Assembly (NCBI GenBank): GCA_965250215.1
Contig: CBDFNN010000004.1
Span: 4,464,001 to 4,528,000, forward strand
DNA length: 64,000 nucleotides
Direction: 5' to 3'
Source: CBDFNN01 sp965250215
Lineage (GTDB): Bacteria > Bacteroidota > Rhodothermia > Rhodothermales > DATKEJ01
Every line of letters begins with the position of its first letter. Position 1 is the stretch's first letter. Below are positions 8,039 to 16,073 of the stretch, piece after piece. The notes under the pieces are model-generated. The model was not told the origin of the DNA. It made no database searches and saw only the letters and a program-made list of their open reading frames with translations. Both the position numbers and the translations under genes were made by a program.

Positions 8039-10666
8039 CTAGTTACTCATGTTTTGTATAAGATTGAGCTTAGCCCTAGCCGTTTCGAAAGCGCGTGCAT
8101 TGGATTTAGTCAGAAAGCTGCGAGTGGTTTTCAAATCCTCCGCGGAGAAAGTAGTGGGGTAGGTTTCCAGAATGTCCTTAATGGCTTGGCTTGCCTCCAA
8201 AGTGACATTGCTTCGCACACCGCTACTGATCGTAAACCGACCGTCGTCCTTTGAACCACTGAAACCGGAGCCGATGCCGTAGGTGTAGCCCTTTCCTTCT
8301 CGTAATTCTTGCGTGAGGCGAGATGCAAAACCGCCACCTCCAAGGATGTAGTTCATTACGGTGATTGGATAGTAATCATCCTCTTGCACCGCCAGACTTG
8401 GGTAGCCAATTCTCAGAACGGATTGTTTGGCTCCAGGGACATCGTAGAAGTATACCTGAGCTTTTTCTGGCTCCTTTGCTAAGGGCCATTTTGGCACCTC
8501 GACAAGCTTGGCCGGCCATTGTTCGGCTAGTTGTTTGAGCGGGGATTGCATTTGCGCCTCATTCAGAGCACCGACTATATGCATCCGACCAATTGAAGGA
8601 GAAATATTGCTGCTGTAGTAAGCCTGCAGATCGGCCATCGTGATAGAAGCTACCGATTTCTCCGAGCCCTGTAAATCGTGGGCCCGAATGTTGTCATTGC
8701 CATACAGCAGACTATTAAAGACCGATCTGGCGATAGCATTGGGTTCAGCCTTTCTCGCCTCGATACCACTGAGAATTTCTCGACGAATCAATTCCAATTC
8801 CTCGGCATCCCAGCGGGGTTCGAGAAGCATTTCTCGGAGTAGTGCCATCGTGGCGTCGTAGTTTCGAGCGAGAGTGTTTCCAGAGAAGCTTATACTCTCC
8901 ACATCAGCGCGAATGCTTATGTTGGCACCTAATTTCTGAATCGCGACTTCGAGTTCGGCTGTCGTTTTGTTTGTTGTGCCCTTGGTCAGCAGCTCGGCTA
9001 GCATATTACTAGTGCCGGTCTGGTCCAAACTCTCCAATAGCTGTCCACCATCAATTATGAGGTTGAAATTGATGAGGGGTACCTCGGTATTCTCGATTCC
9101 GTATACCTTCAACCCGTTGCCCAGCGTGCTTTGCCAAACAGTTGGCGGAGTAGATTCCAACTCCCCGTGATAATCGGGTTCTTCAGAGCGGTCGAAAGAG
9201 GATGGCGTTGCCTCGTACTCAGCCGCAAGGGAGGGGTCGAATGATTCCTCGGCGCCAAGTTCAATTGATTCTTCCTCCACTTCTGCCTTAGTCGATCCAT
9301 TCAGGGCAAGTACGCTTGCTCCCTTAGGTACAAAGCTGGTCGCAACATAGGGTCGATCCTTCAAATAGGTTTCGTAGACCCGCTTCACATCAGCGGTGGT
9401 TACGCCAATAATGTTCTCGATGTCCTTCTCGACAAAACCAGGATCTCCAGCGAAAACGTTGTATTGGGCCAGATTGAAACCCTTACCCAAAACGCTAGAA
9501 AGGCGGTTATAAAAACTAGTCTCCTGTCCGGCACTGATTCGCTGGAGGTCGGCCTCAGAAATACCTTCCGTCTCAAATCGGGAAAAAGCTGTCTCTATTC
9601 CAGCTAACACAGAATCCAGTGAAGTGTCCTGGAATGCGCGCACGCTGAGTTGAGCCTCGCCCGAAAGCTCGGAATTGCGAGAGAAAAAATTGACTCGAGG
9701 AGCAAGTTTTCTGTCGTCGACCAAGATTTCATTGAGGCTCGCCTCTTTCCCATCGCTGAGGTATTCAGTTAGGACGTCGAGAGCATAAGCATCTTCATGG
9801 TAAAGCTCCACTGTTGGCCACACCATGGTGAGTTGGGGAAGGCGAGCAAAATTGTCCTCATGATAGAGTTTCTGGATTCCGTCTAGCTTCCCTCTTCGTT
9901 TGGTCATCTTCGTCACTTCCTGTCCTTTTGGGATTTCGTCGAAGTACTTCTTCACCCACATCTTGGCCTGCGCAGGATCGAAGTCACCAGAAATGACCAG
10001 GGTAACATTGTTCGGCACATACCACTGGCGAAAGAACTCCTTCACATCATCTAGGGTCGCGTTGTCAAGGTCCTCCAAAGAGCCGATGACCTGCCAGTTG
10101 TAGGGATGATCGGCCGGGTACAAGTTCTTGCCTATCACATAGCCATTGTGGCCATAGGGACGATTATCGACTCCCTGCCGCTTTTCGTTTTTTACGACCT
10201 GCTTTTCTTTAGCCAAAACGGGCTCCGTCACCGTATTGATGAACCAACCAAGTTTATCCGCTTCCGCCCAAATCATTTTTTCTAGTGCGTCTTTTGGTAC
10301 GGTTTGAAAGTAGTTCGTGCGGTCCCGACTCGTAGATCCGTTGGCCCCCGAACCCCCGATGCGAGCACTCATAGCATCAAGGCCACCCTTACCCAAGTTT
10401 TCCGATTCGAGAAAAAGAAGATGCTCAAAAAGGTGAGCAAAACCGGTACGGCCTTCCTTTTCCCTGGCTGAGCCGACATGTGCCGTCATCGCCACGGCAA
10501 CCACCGGGTCGGATCTGTCAACATGAAGTACAACCTCAAGTCCGTTATCTAATTCAAACTTCTCGAAGGGGATGGAGAATTTACCACTGGTTTCCGTGGT
10601 ACTGCGGTCGGAATTGCAAGCGACGAGACTTAGCAGCGCGAGGAAGCAGATTGATCTTTTGAACAT
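8039..10666 (-). CDS. M16-family zinc metallopeptidase lipoprotein, two-domain, C-terminally truncated by TAG
   Basis: ATG at 10666 is preferred over 10696 because it starts a lipoprotein signal (MFKRSICFLALLSLVAC), so the protein should be anchored in the outer membrane or periplasm. The N-terminal insulinase domain has the inverted zinc motif HLFEH (near 10405), with the downstream glutamate in VKNEKRQG. The second half is the inactive companion domain (from about residue 510). Such M16B proteins degrade peptides in the clamshell between the halves. The frame ends at NMSN-TAG, removing the last roughly 63 residues that are still present downstream (7850-8038). The protein may be unstable or may depend on readthrough. 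Confidence 0.88.
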   Translation of the reverse strand: MFKRSICFLALLSLVACNSDRSTTETSGKFSIPFEKFELDNGLEVVLHVDRSDPVVAVAMTAHVGSAREKEGRTGFAHLFEHLLFLESENLGKGGLDAMSARIGGSGANGSTSRDRTNYFQTVPKDALEKMIWAEADKLGWFINTVTEPVLAKEKQVVKNEKRQGVDNRPYGHNGYVIGKNLYPADHPYNWQVIGSLEDLDNATLDDVKEFFRQWYVPNNVTLVISGDFDPAQAKMWVKKYFDEIPKGQEVTKMTKRRGKLDGIQKLYHEDNFARLPQLTMVWPTVELYHEDAYALDVLTEYLSDGKEASLNEILVDDRKLAPRVNFFSRNSELSGEAQLSVRAFQDTSLDSVLAGIETAFSRFETEGISEADLQRISAGQETSFYNRLSSVLGKGFNLAQYNVFAGDPGFVEKDIENIIGVTTADVKRVYETYLKDRPYVATSFVPKGASVLALNGSTKAEVEEESIELGAEESFDPSLAAEYEATPSSFDRSEEPDYHGELESTPPTVWQSTLGNGLKVYGIENTEVPLINFNLIIDGGQLLESLDQTGTSNMLAELLTKGTTNKTTAELEVAIQKLGANISIRADVESISFSGNTLARNYDATMALLREMLLEPRWDAEELELIRREILSGIEARKAEPNAIARSVFNSLLYGNDNIRAHDLQGSEKSVASITMADLQAYYSSNISPSIGRMHIVGALNEAQMQSPLKQLAEQWPAKLVEVPKWPLAKEPEKAQVYFYDVPGAKQSVLRIGYPSLAVQEDDYYPITVMNYILGGGGFASRLTQELREGKGYTYGIGSGFSGSKDDGRFTISSGVRSNVTLEASQAIKDILETYPTTFSAEDLKTTRSFLTKSNARAFETARAKLNLIQNMSN

Positions 10667-10783
10667 GATTGTAGCTTGGGCTGGAAGGTGACACAAAGAC
10701 AGAAGTGTTGAATTTGCTTATGCTATTATATTAGCACTTACACGGAAAAGTACCGAGCAAGTTTGCAAATGCATCATTGACTT

Positions 10784-12022
10784 CTATGAATCGTCACTCT
10801 TCTTTTCTGAAGCACTGCTTAACATCCCAGCGACGTCTATACCAGTCGAAGCCTTCAAACTCTCCAGCAGAGCCGGAGTCGATCCAGCGATCTGACTGAA
10901 GACGGCTGGTACTCCGCCGCCGCTTGAACCAGGGCTGTCCACGACCGTGATCTTGTCGATCTTGAGATCCCTGACGGTGCTCACAACCTGCTCGATAATC
11001 TCGGGTAGCATCTGGATGAGGAAGAGTCTCTCTGCATCAGAACCGGCCGCCTTCCACAACTCCAACTTCTTGTTTAAAACCGCTACTTCGGCATCTCCAT
11101 CTTCTGTGATCTTAGCTGCATTACCCTTGGCTAATTCCTCCGCCGCCTTTCGCTGGGCCTCGGCTAAAACGATAACCTCGCTTCGCTGGCGTTTTTCGGC
11201 GAGCATTATTTCCTCTTCAGCCAATTCCTGTTCTGCCTTCGCCTGTGCAAGCAATGCGGCAACTCCGACTTTCGCCTCCTCTGCCTCCGCCAAGGCAGCT
11301 AGCCTAGCTCGCTCCATACGAACCTCGTTCTCGGCTCGGATGACATTTTTGTCGGCCTTTGCTTGAGCCAATTTGGCATTCTCCGTGTTCTCGGCTTCTA
11401 CAATTTCTGCTCGAGCCACGATCTGTGCGGTCTGTTGCCTACCGATGGCATCGAGATAGCCTCTGTCGTCTTCGACATTCTGAATCTTCAAAGTATCGAG
11501 TTGAATACCTAGTGCAGTCATATCAATGTCTGCTTCTTCGATCAAGCTCTTCGCAAATTTTAGTCGGTCTTCATTCACTTCCTCCGGTGTAAGGAGAGAG
11601 ACAACTCCTCTAAGGTTTCCCTCCAAGGTCTCCTTCGCGATCTGAGCGACATCCTCCCTCGACTTTCCAAGCAATCGCTCTAGGGCATTGTTCAGCGCAA
11701 TTCCCGAGCCCGCAATCTTTACGTTAGCGACCCCTTTCACATTCAAAGGAATTCCTCCCTTTGAGTAGGCGTTCTGAACAATGAGATCCAAGGGGATCGA
11801 TGTCAATTCTATGCGATCAACTTTCTCAAGAATCGGAATCTTAAAACCCCTTCCACCTTTGATGACCCGGTATCCAACTTTCGATCCGTCTCCAAGCGTC
11901 CGTTGCTTTCCGCTGAAAACCAAAACCTCGTTCGGTTGACATATTTTAAGATTGGCGCTGATAATCCCGATGACGACGAGAATTCCGACGATGATTATTC
12001 CGGCAATAATGAAGGGCTCCAT
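10784..12022 (-). CDS. Flotillin-like SPFH protein
   Basis: A 412-residue flotillin: one N-terminal membrane helix (residues 4-25), an SPFH/band-7 domain (about 30-200), then a long Ala/Glu-rich coiled coil (about 200-330) with repeated AxAE heptads, and a short C-terminal tail. Flotillins scaffold ordered membrane microdomains and form large membrane-attached oligomers. The upstream gene on the same strand encodes an NfeD protein, the classic partner (as in Bacillus yuaF-yuaG), which supports the call. The 119-base gap between them is filled with TTGGTAGTTGGTAG-type repeat words, so they may still be one transcript. Confidence 0.93.
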   Translation of the reverse strand: MEPFIIAGIIIVGILVVIGIISANLKICQPNEVLVFSGKQRTLGDGSKVGYRVIKGGRGFKIPILEKVDRIELTSIPLDLIVQNAYSKGGIPLNVKGVANVKIAGSGIALNNALERLLGKSREDVAQIAKETLEGNLRGVVSLLTPEEVNEDRLKFAKSLIEEADIDMTALGIQLDTLKIQNVEDDRGYLDAIGRQQTAQIVARAEIVEAENTENAKLAQAKADKNVIRAENEVRMERARLAALAEAEEAKVGVAALLAQAKAEQELAEEEIMLAEKRQRSEVIVLAEAQRKAAEELAKGNAAKITEDGDAEVAVLNKKLELWKAAGSDAERLFLIQMLPEIIEQVVSTVRDLKIDKITVVDSPGSSGGGVPAVFSQIAGSTPALLESLKASTGIDVAGMLSSASEKKSDDS

Positions 12023-12141
12023 AATGGTTTGTAGTTAGTGGTCTTGGTAGTTGGTAGTTCTTGGTCTTTAGTCCTTGGTTCTAAAATCACGACGTATATA
12101 TTTCGGACAATCGGACATTCGGACATTCGGAGAATCGATTC
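12023..12141. repeat. Low-complexity word spacer between nfeD-like and flotillin genes
   Basis: The spacer is made of near repeats: GTAGTTAGTGG, TTGGTAGTTGGTAG, TTGGTCTTTAGTCC, then three imperfect copies of TCGGACATTCGGACA (12103-12135). No gene or promoter is recognised in it. Confidence 0.55.
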
Positions 12142-12696
12142 TCATGTCGGCTTGATTACATGGGCGGTTGCCCCGTCTATGGTGACAACAACAACTTCGT
12201 CTCCGACTTCAAATGAAGTACTAACTTCATCGGCTGAACTGGCGATCAACAGGGCTTCTTGACCCTTGGCCTCCAGTTTTATTTTTCCTCTCTCTTCACC
12301 TGAAAAGGGTACGATGACCTTTGCTGTCTTCCCCACGAAATCTTGATCTGTCAGATTGCTGCTCACAGATTTGTATGCAAATTTCTTGATAGTCCAGTTT
12401 CCGACAAATCCGATGAGAAATCCCAAGGCCAGAGAAATTAAAAATCGTCTAGGCTCCTCTGTTCCGTTTAGGCCCAAGAGGTATCCCGTGAGACCAAAAA
12501 ATGCGGCGAAGAGGAAGGCGAAGCGAAGACTGAGAAAATCAGCGATCGAGGCAATAGCCCCTCCACCATCTATATCGAGGTCCACATCCATGTCGCCATC
12601 AAATTCGACTTCAACATCTGTACCCAATCCTCCTAATAGAGAAAGAAGTACAAAAAAACCGCCTACAGCTAGGCAGATGAGATATATCGTTCCCAT
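12142..12696 (-). CDS. NfeD-family membrane protein
   Basis: A 184-residue NfeD protein of the short (YuaF-like) class. It has an N-terminal hydrophobic helix (residues 3-24), an acidic loop rich in alternating Asp (DGDMDVDLDIDG), two further membrane helices (about 52-72 and 84-103), and a C-terminal OB-fold (about 110-183) with DFVGKTAKV and GDEVVVV. NfeD proteins partner flotillins in the membrane, and this gene lies directly upstream of one. The Asp-rich loop is an unusual insert and could bind cations, although that is only inference. Confidence 0.88.
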   Translation of the reverse strand: MGTIYLICLAVGGFFVLLSLLGGLGTDVEVEFDGDMDVDLDIDGGGAIASIADFLSLRFAFLFAAFFGLTGYLLGLNGTEEPRRFLISLALGFLIGFVGNWTIKKFAYKSVSSNLTDQDFVGKTAKVIVPFSGEERGKIKLEAKGQEALLIASSADEVSTSFEVGDEVVVVTIDGATAHVIKPT

Positions 12697-13107
12697 TTTA
12701 GTGTCCTTTTACTAATGTTCTTATTTATTAAGGTATTTTACGGAAGCGCTTCCAAATAGTTACGCCTATTAACAATTATGACTTAACTAATCTCACTCAG
12801 CATTTGTCAATATCGATCCTCTAGGCTGTCTACACATTAAGGAAGTCCGTGCTTTATTGAGAAATATATAGCATGAATCGCGCCTTAACTCTCTTCGCGA
12901 TTCTAAGACTTCAGCAAGATAGTGCTCAGTTCGAGTAGGGAGCGTGGAAGTCAAGTCAGGCATAGCTTATAAACAGGCAATCCTAGATGTTTGGTGTTCT
13001 GGGATGGTAATCTATTTTACAAGCACCATGTAATCCAGAGACAATGTCGCAATTGATCTATTTCGACATATATTGTCGCTTAGTGTATTAGGCCTCTCAC
13101 CTCACCT
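12697..13107. other. Divergent intergenic region with palindromes, no gene recognised
   Basis: This 411-base region separates the minus-strand nfeD-like gene from the plus-strand GMC operon and should hold both promoters. It contains a perfect palindrome GGAAGCGCTTCC (12742-12753), an inverted repeat GAATCGCG/CGCGATTC (12875-12882 and 12896-12903), and the operator-like CGACA-TATAT-TGTCG (13064-13078). A 21-codon frame from 12873 is not convincing as a gene. Confidence 0.5.
13064..13078. promoter_or_regulatory. Candidate operator upstream of the GMC operon
   Basis: CGACA and TGTCG arms flank TATAT, 30 bases before the first ATG of the operon. A related half word ACAATGTCG lies at 13041-13049. 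The position fits a repressor site, but no regulator gene is adjacent, so this is a hypothesis. Confidence 0.35.
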
Positions 13108-14163
13108 ATGGCAAAATCACGACATACTGAGCGGATCATTCCCTTTCGTTCGAAGGATGGATTTCAGTGCAATCTAGTTCATGTAACTCGAACTCAGCCT
13201 CCGACAAAATCGCCGATTTTATTGGTGCATGGAGCTGGAGTGCGCTCTCGAATATTTCAGGCTCCCGTCAGAGAAACGATTGTTGATGCACTCCTAGAAG
13301 ATGGATATGACGTCTGGATGGAGAATTGGAGAGCCAGCTTGGACCTTGAACCAAATCTCTGGAACCTGGATCGAGCGGCAATCAATGATCACCCTGCTGC
13401 TGTCGCAAAAGTGCTTGAAGAAACAGGAGCTGAAACGATCAAAGCTCTCATTCACTGTCAGGGCTCGACTAGTTTCGCAATGTCGGCCGTTGCTGGACTC
13501 GTTCCTCAAGTGGATACCATTCTGAGTAATGCCGTGTCCCTTCACCCAGTTGTCCCAAAACTCTCCGGATTCAAATTAAAATATGTTTCTCCTCTGGTTG
13601 CGCTGACAAGTAGGTATCTGAATCCACAGTGGGGTGAACATGCACCGGGAATTATGCCAAAACTTATCAATGCAGTAGTTGAGGCCACACACCACGAATG
13701 CGACAACGGTGTCTGTAAACATGTCAGCTTTGCCTATGGGAGTGGCTTTCCGGCTCTATGGAGCCATGAGAATCTGAACGATGAAACCCACGAGTGGCTG
13801 AAAAAGGAATTCGCTTGGGTCCCCTTCAAATTCTATAAACAGATCACGAAATCTGTACGCAAGGGCCATCTGGTTTCCATGCGAGACTCAAGAGGAACAC
13901 TCCCTCTCTCTTTCATCAAGGAGAAACCAAAGACCGACGCCCGCTGGATATTTTTCGCTGGCGAAAACAACAAATGTTTCCTTCCGGAGAGTCAAACAAG
14001 GACCTTCGATTTCATGAATCATCATGATCCTGGCAGACACTCTCTCCAACTGCTTCCCGGATATGGACATCTCGATGTGTTCATGGGAAAGGATGCAGGA
14101 AAAGATGTATTCCCCATAATGATCGAAGAGCTGAATCGAACAGCTCTACCCAATTCTGCTTAA
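13108..14163 (+). CDS. Alpha/beta hydrolase with cysteine at the nucleophile position (GMC-operon gene 1)
   Basis: A 351-residue alpha/beta hydrolase, similar to hydrolases found with cholesterol-oxidase-like enzymes. The oxyanion loop is HGAGVRSRIF (residues 41-50). The nucleophile elbow reads IHCQGS (115-120), so C117 stands where most family members have Ser, as in dienelactone-hydrolase-type enzymes. The late histidine is in GYGHLD. It probably hydrolyses an ester or lactone. It is the first gene of a seven-gene same-strand run with tiny gaps (25 bases to the next), and a candidate operator lies just upstream. The substrate is unknown. Confidence 0.8.
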   Translation: MAKSRHTERIIPFRSKDGFQCNLVHVTRTQPPTKSPILLVHGAGVRSRIFQAPVRETIVDALLEDGYDVWMENWRASLDLEPNLWNLDRAAINDHPAAVAKVLEETGAETIKALIHCQGSTSFAMSAVAGLVPQVDTILSNAVSLHPVVPKLSGFKLKYVSPLVALTSRYLNPQWGEHAPGIMPKLINAVVEATHHECDNGVCKHVSFAYGSGFPALWSHENLNDETHEWLKKEFAWVPFKFYKQITKSVRKGHLVSMRDSRGTLPLSFIKEKPKTDARWIFFAGENNKCFLPESQTRTFDFMNHHDPGRHSLQLLPGYGHLDVFMGKDAGKDVFPIMIEELNRTALPNSA

Positions 14164-14188
14164 TAAATCACTGACAACGAGCAATAAC

Positions 14189-15061
14189 ATGGCCATTCCA
14201 GATCGAGTACACAGACAGAAAGGACGACACGCTAGAGTAGACGGAATCCCCTTTCATCTGCCGGTGAATTCCAGTGTTTCTCCAGTCCTGATGGCCGGAT
14301 TCAAAATCAATGCAGAGAAAGCCGCAGAGCTTCTGCCGGGAAATGAATTGCATCCCGTTAGGATCTCGAAAAACAAGGCGCTCTTGATTGTTACCGTCAT
14401 CGATTATCGGGAGACAGACATTGGAAAATACATCGAGTATAGTATCGGAATAGGATGCACACACGGACGAAAAAAGGCGGCACCTCTACTGCCCGGATTG
14501 TTCATGGGCACCTATCAAACGGGGCAATACGTCTTCGATCTTCCGGTTAGTTCTGAGATCTCTACAAAAGGAGGTAAAGGAATTTGGGGCATGCCCAAGC
14601 ATCAGGCAAACCTCGATTTCATTATCACCGACGACACGGTGAGTAGTCAATACGACAAAGATGGGAAGCTAGCCATGCGTATCGACATCGAGAGAAATAA
14701 AGGAGGAATTGGACTCCCGATTAGGGACATGGGCCTGATCAACTATTGCTCCTTCCGTGGTATGCTTATGAAATCCTATATTTATTTCAGCGGCAAAGGG
14801 AAGTTTGCTATAGGAAAAAAAGCGAAAGCCACCTTGACGCTCGGAGATCATCCTAATGTGCAGCCATTAAAGAATTTAGAGATTGATCCAGATCCAATGT
14901 TTACCGCCTTTTTGCCAGACACCCACGGTGTACTTGATGACTACTTCGAATGCTGGTTCATGACACATGAAAAGCAAAGCGATCATGTACCTGAGGGACT
15001 TGAATCTGTCGCCACCCTCGGTTTGAGTGAAGACTGGCTTGAGCCACCAAATAGAGGATAA
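14189..15061 (+). CDS. Acetoacetate-decarboxylase-family protein (GMC-operon gene 2)
   Basis: A 290-residue member of the acetoacetate decarboxylase fold. The segment GIWGMPKHQANL (near base 14580) aligns with the loop bearing the Schiff-base lysine of classical enzymes. That lysine is kept, but the neighbouring second lysine is replaced by His, so ordinary acetoacetate decarboxylation is doubtful. Relatives in other pathways act on larger keto substrates or serve as structural homologues. It is placed between the hydrolase and a small membrane protein in the same operon, which points to processing of a lipid-derived keto compound. That role is inference. Confidence 0.8.
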   Translation: MAIPDRVHRQKGRHARVDGIPFHLPVNSSVSPVLMAGFKINAEKAAELLPGNELHPVRISKNKALLIVTVIDYRETDIGKYIEYSIGIGCTHGRKKAAPLLPGLFMGTYQTGQYVFDLPVSSEISTKGGKGIWGMPKHQANLDFIITDDTVSSQYDKDGKLAMRIDIERNKGGIGLPIRDMGLINYCSFRGMLMKSYIYFSGKGKFAIGKKAKATLTLGDHPNVQPLKNLEIDPDPMFTAFLPDTHGVLDDYFECWFMTHEKQSDHVPEGLESVATLGLSEDWLEPPNRG

Positions 15062-15165
15062 AAGCCCAACTCATAGAAACCTCTTCCCAAACTGGTGAGA
15101 TACTATAAGCAATCCTGCAAACTGAAACTCGAAACGCGGAACTCGTAACCTTAACTAATATCGCA
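15062..15165. repeat. Word spacer inside the GMC operon
   Basis: The only sizeable gap in the operon holds AAACTGAAACTCGAAACGCGGAACTCGTAAC-type near repeats (about 15117-15150), and the same GAAACTCGTAAC words recur at 30091-30104. No promoter is evident. Confidence 0.45.
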
Positions 15166-15663
15166 ATGACAAAAGGAGTCTTACTGGCTATCAGCAACGC
15201 CTATTACCTACTGGGAACCACAATCTACGTCGGTGTAATGTGGTCACTAAAATTCTTCTGGTACCCAAGCTGGAGCACTCTCACACTAGAGAATGTCCAC
15301 GACCAGTTCATACTACCGACAACTGCTGCGACAAAATTCTTTATAATAGTAGTGCCACTCATGATGCTAGCAGGTCTTGTTCTAATCTGGCACGAACGTA
15401 AAACCAAATTCATTTGGCTGGCCATCCTAGCCTTCCTCGGCATCATCGCCTCAACTATCATTGGCTGGTTTCTCATCATTCCTGTCAATAATGCCATCGG
15501 CGCTGGCTTGGCAGATTCTGTCGTGCTGCAAGAACATTTGCAACGATGGATGGACCTCAATACCTGGCGCTGGATAACGATCACGTTAATGTGGGTCGCA
15601 TTGGTGCTATACTTTTTCCTCAAAGGAGGACTCATTCGAAAGTGGAATGGTGAGGAGGTCTAG
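15166..15663 (+). CDS. Four-helix membrane protein, DUF1772/anthrone-oxygenase-like (GMC-operon gene 3)
   Basis: A 165-residue protein with four predicted membrane helices (about residues 8-30, 55-75, 85-105, 135-155). The arrangement, with a Trp/Asn/Arg-rich loop before the last helix (RWMDLNTWRW), resembles DUF1772 proteins, some of which act with polyketide or aromatic oxygenation. The match rests on pattern only. It sits two bases before the next small membrane gene, and the two may form a heteromeric membrane unit for the operon substrate. Confidence 0.6.
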   Translation: MTKGVLLAISNAYYLLGTTIYVGVMWSLKFFWYPSWSTLTLENVHDQFILPTTAATKFFIIVVPLMMLAGLVLIWHERKTKFIWLAILAFLGIIASTIIGWFLIIPVNNAIGAGLADSVVLQEHLQRWMDLNTWRWITITLMWVALVLYFFLKGGLIRKWNGEEV

Positions 15664-15665
15664 TC

Positions 15666-16073
15666 ATGGAAAAATTAGTTTATAGGCTTATTACCCTCAT
15701 CGCCATTGCGACTGCTTTGAGCGGATTAGCTCAGATGCTGATGCCAAAATATGTTCTGTTCTTTTTGGATGGCGATACGGGGTCGGCAAACGCACACTCC
15801 TTTGCGATCATTGGGATGTTCATGCTGCTATTTGGATCGGCATTGACCCACGCGCTAATCAGTTCGGTACATCATCCTGTTGTTGTGCTTTGGGCAGGTT
15901 TACAAAAGTTGGGAGCCTTCGTCGCCGTTGCACTTGCCGTACAAAATGGTTTGTTTTCTAATCTCGCTCTGGGTGTCGCCATTTTTGACCTCGTATCTGG
16001 CATCCTCATTCTTTGGTATTGGTCGAAAATCAGAAAACAAACGGGAGAAAAGCGCACACTTCAGCTCATATGA
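15666..16073 (+). CDS. Small four-helix membrane protein, unknown family (GMC-operon gene 4)
   Basis: A 135-residue hydrophobic protein with four predicted helices (about 7-27, 42-62, 68-88, 98-118) and a basic tail. I do not recognise the family; the layout is DUF4345-like or DoxX-like. It starts two bases after the previous stop, and its TGA stop overlaps the ATG of the patatin gene (ATGA), so translation is probably coupled. Confidence 0.6.
   Translation: MEKLVYRLITLIAIATALSGLAQMLMPKYVLFFLDGDTGSANAHSFAIIGMFMLLFGSALTHALISSVHHPVVVLWAGLQKLGAFVAVALAVQNGLFSNLALGVAIFDLVSGILILWYWSKIRKQTGEKRTLQLI

Noticed and set aside
8039..8041. Selenocysteine or programmed recoding at the M16 stop
   Set aside because: The codon is TAG, not TGA. 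I see no recoding signal, so a plain nonsense change is simpler.
12873..12938. 21-codon frame beside the inverted repeat
   Set aside because: It is too short and has no sign of conserved protein features.
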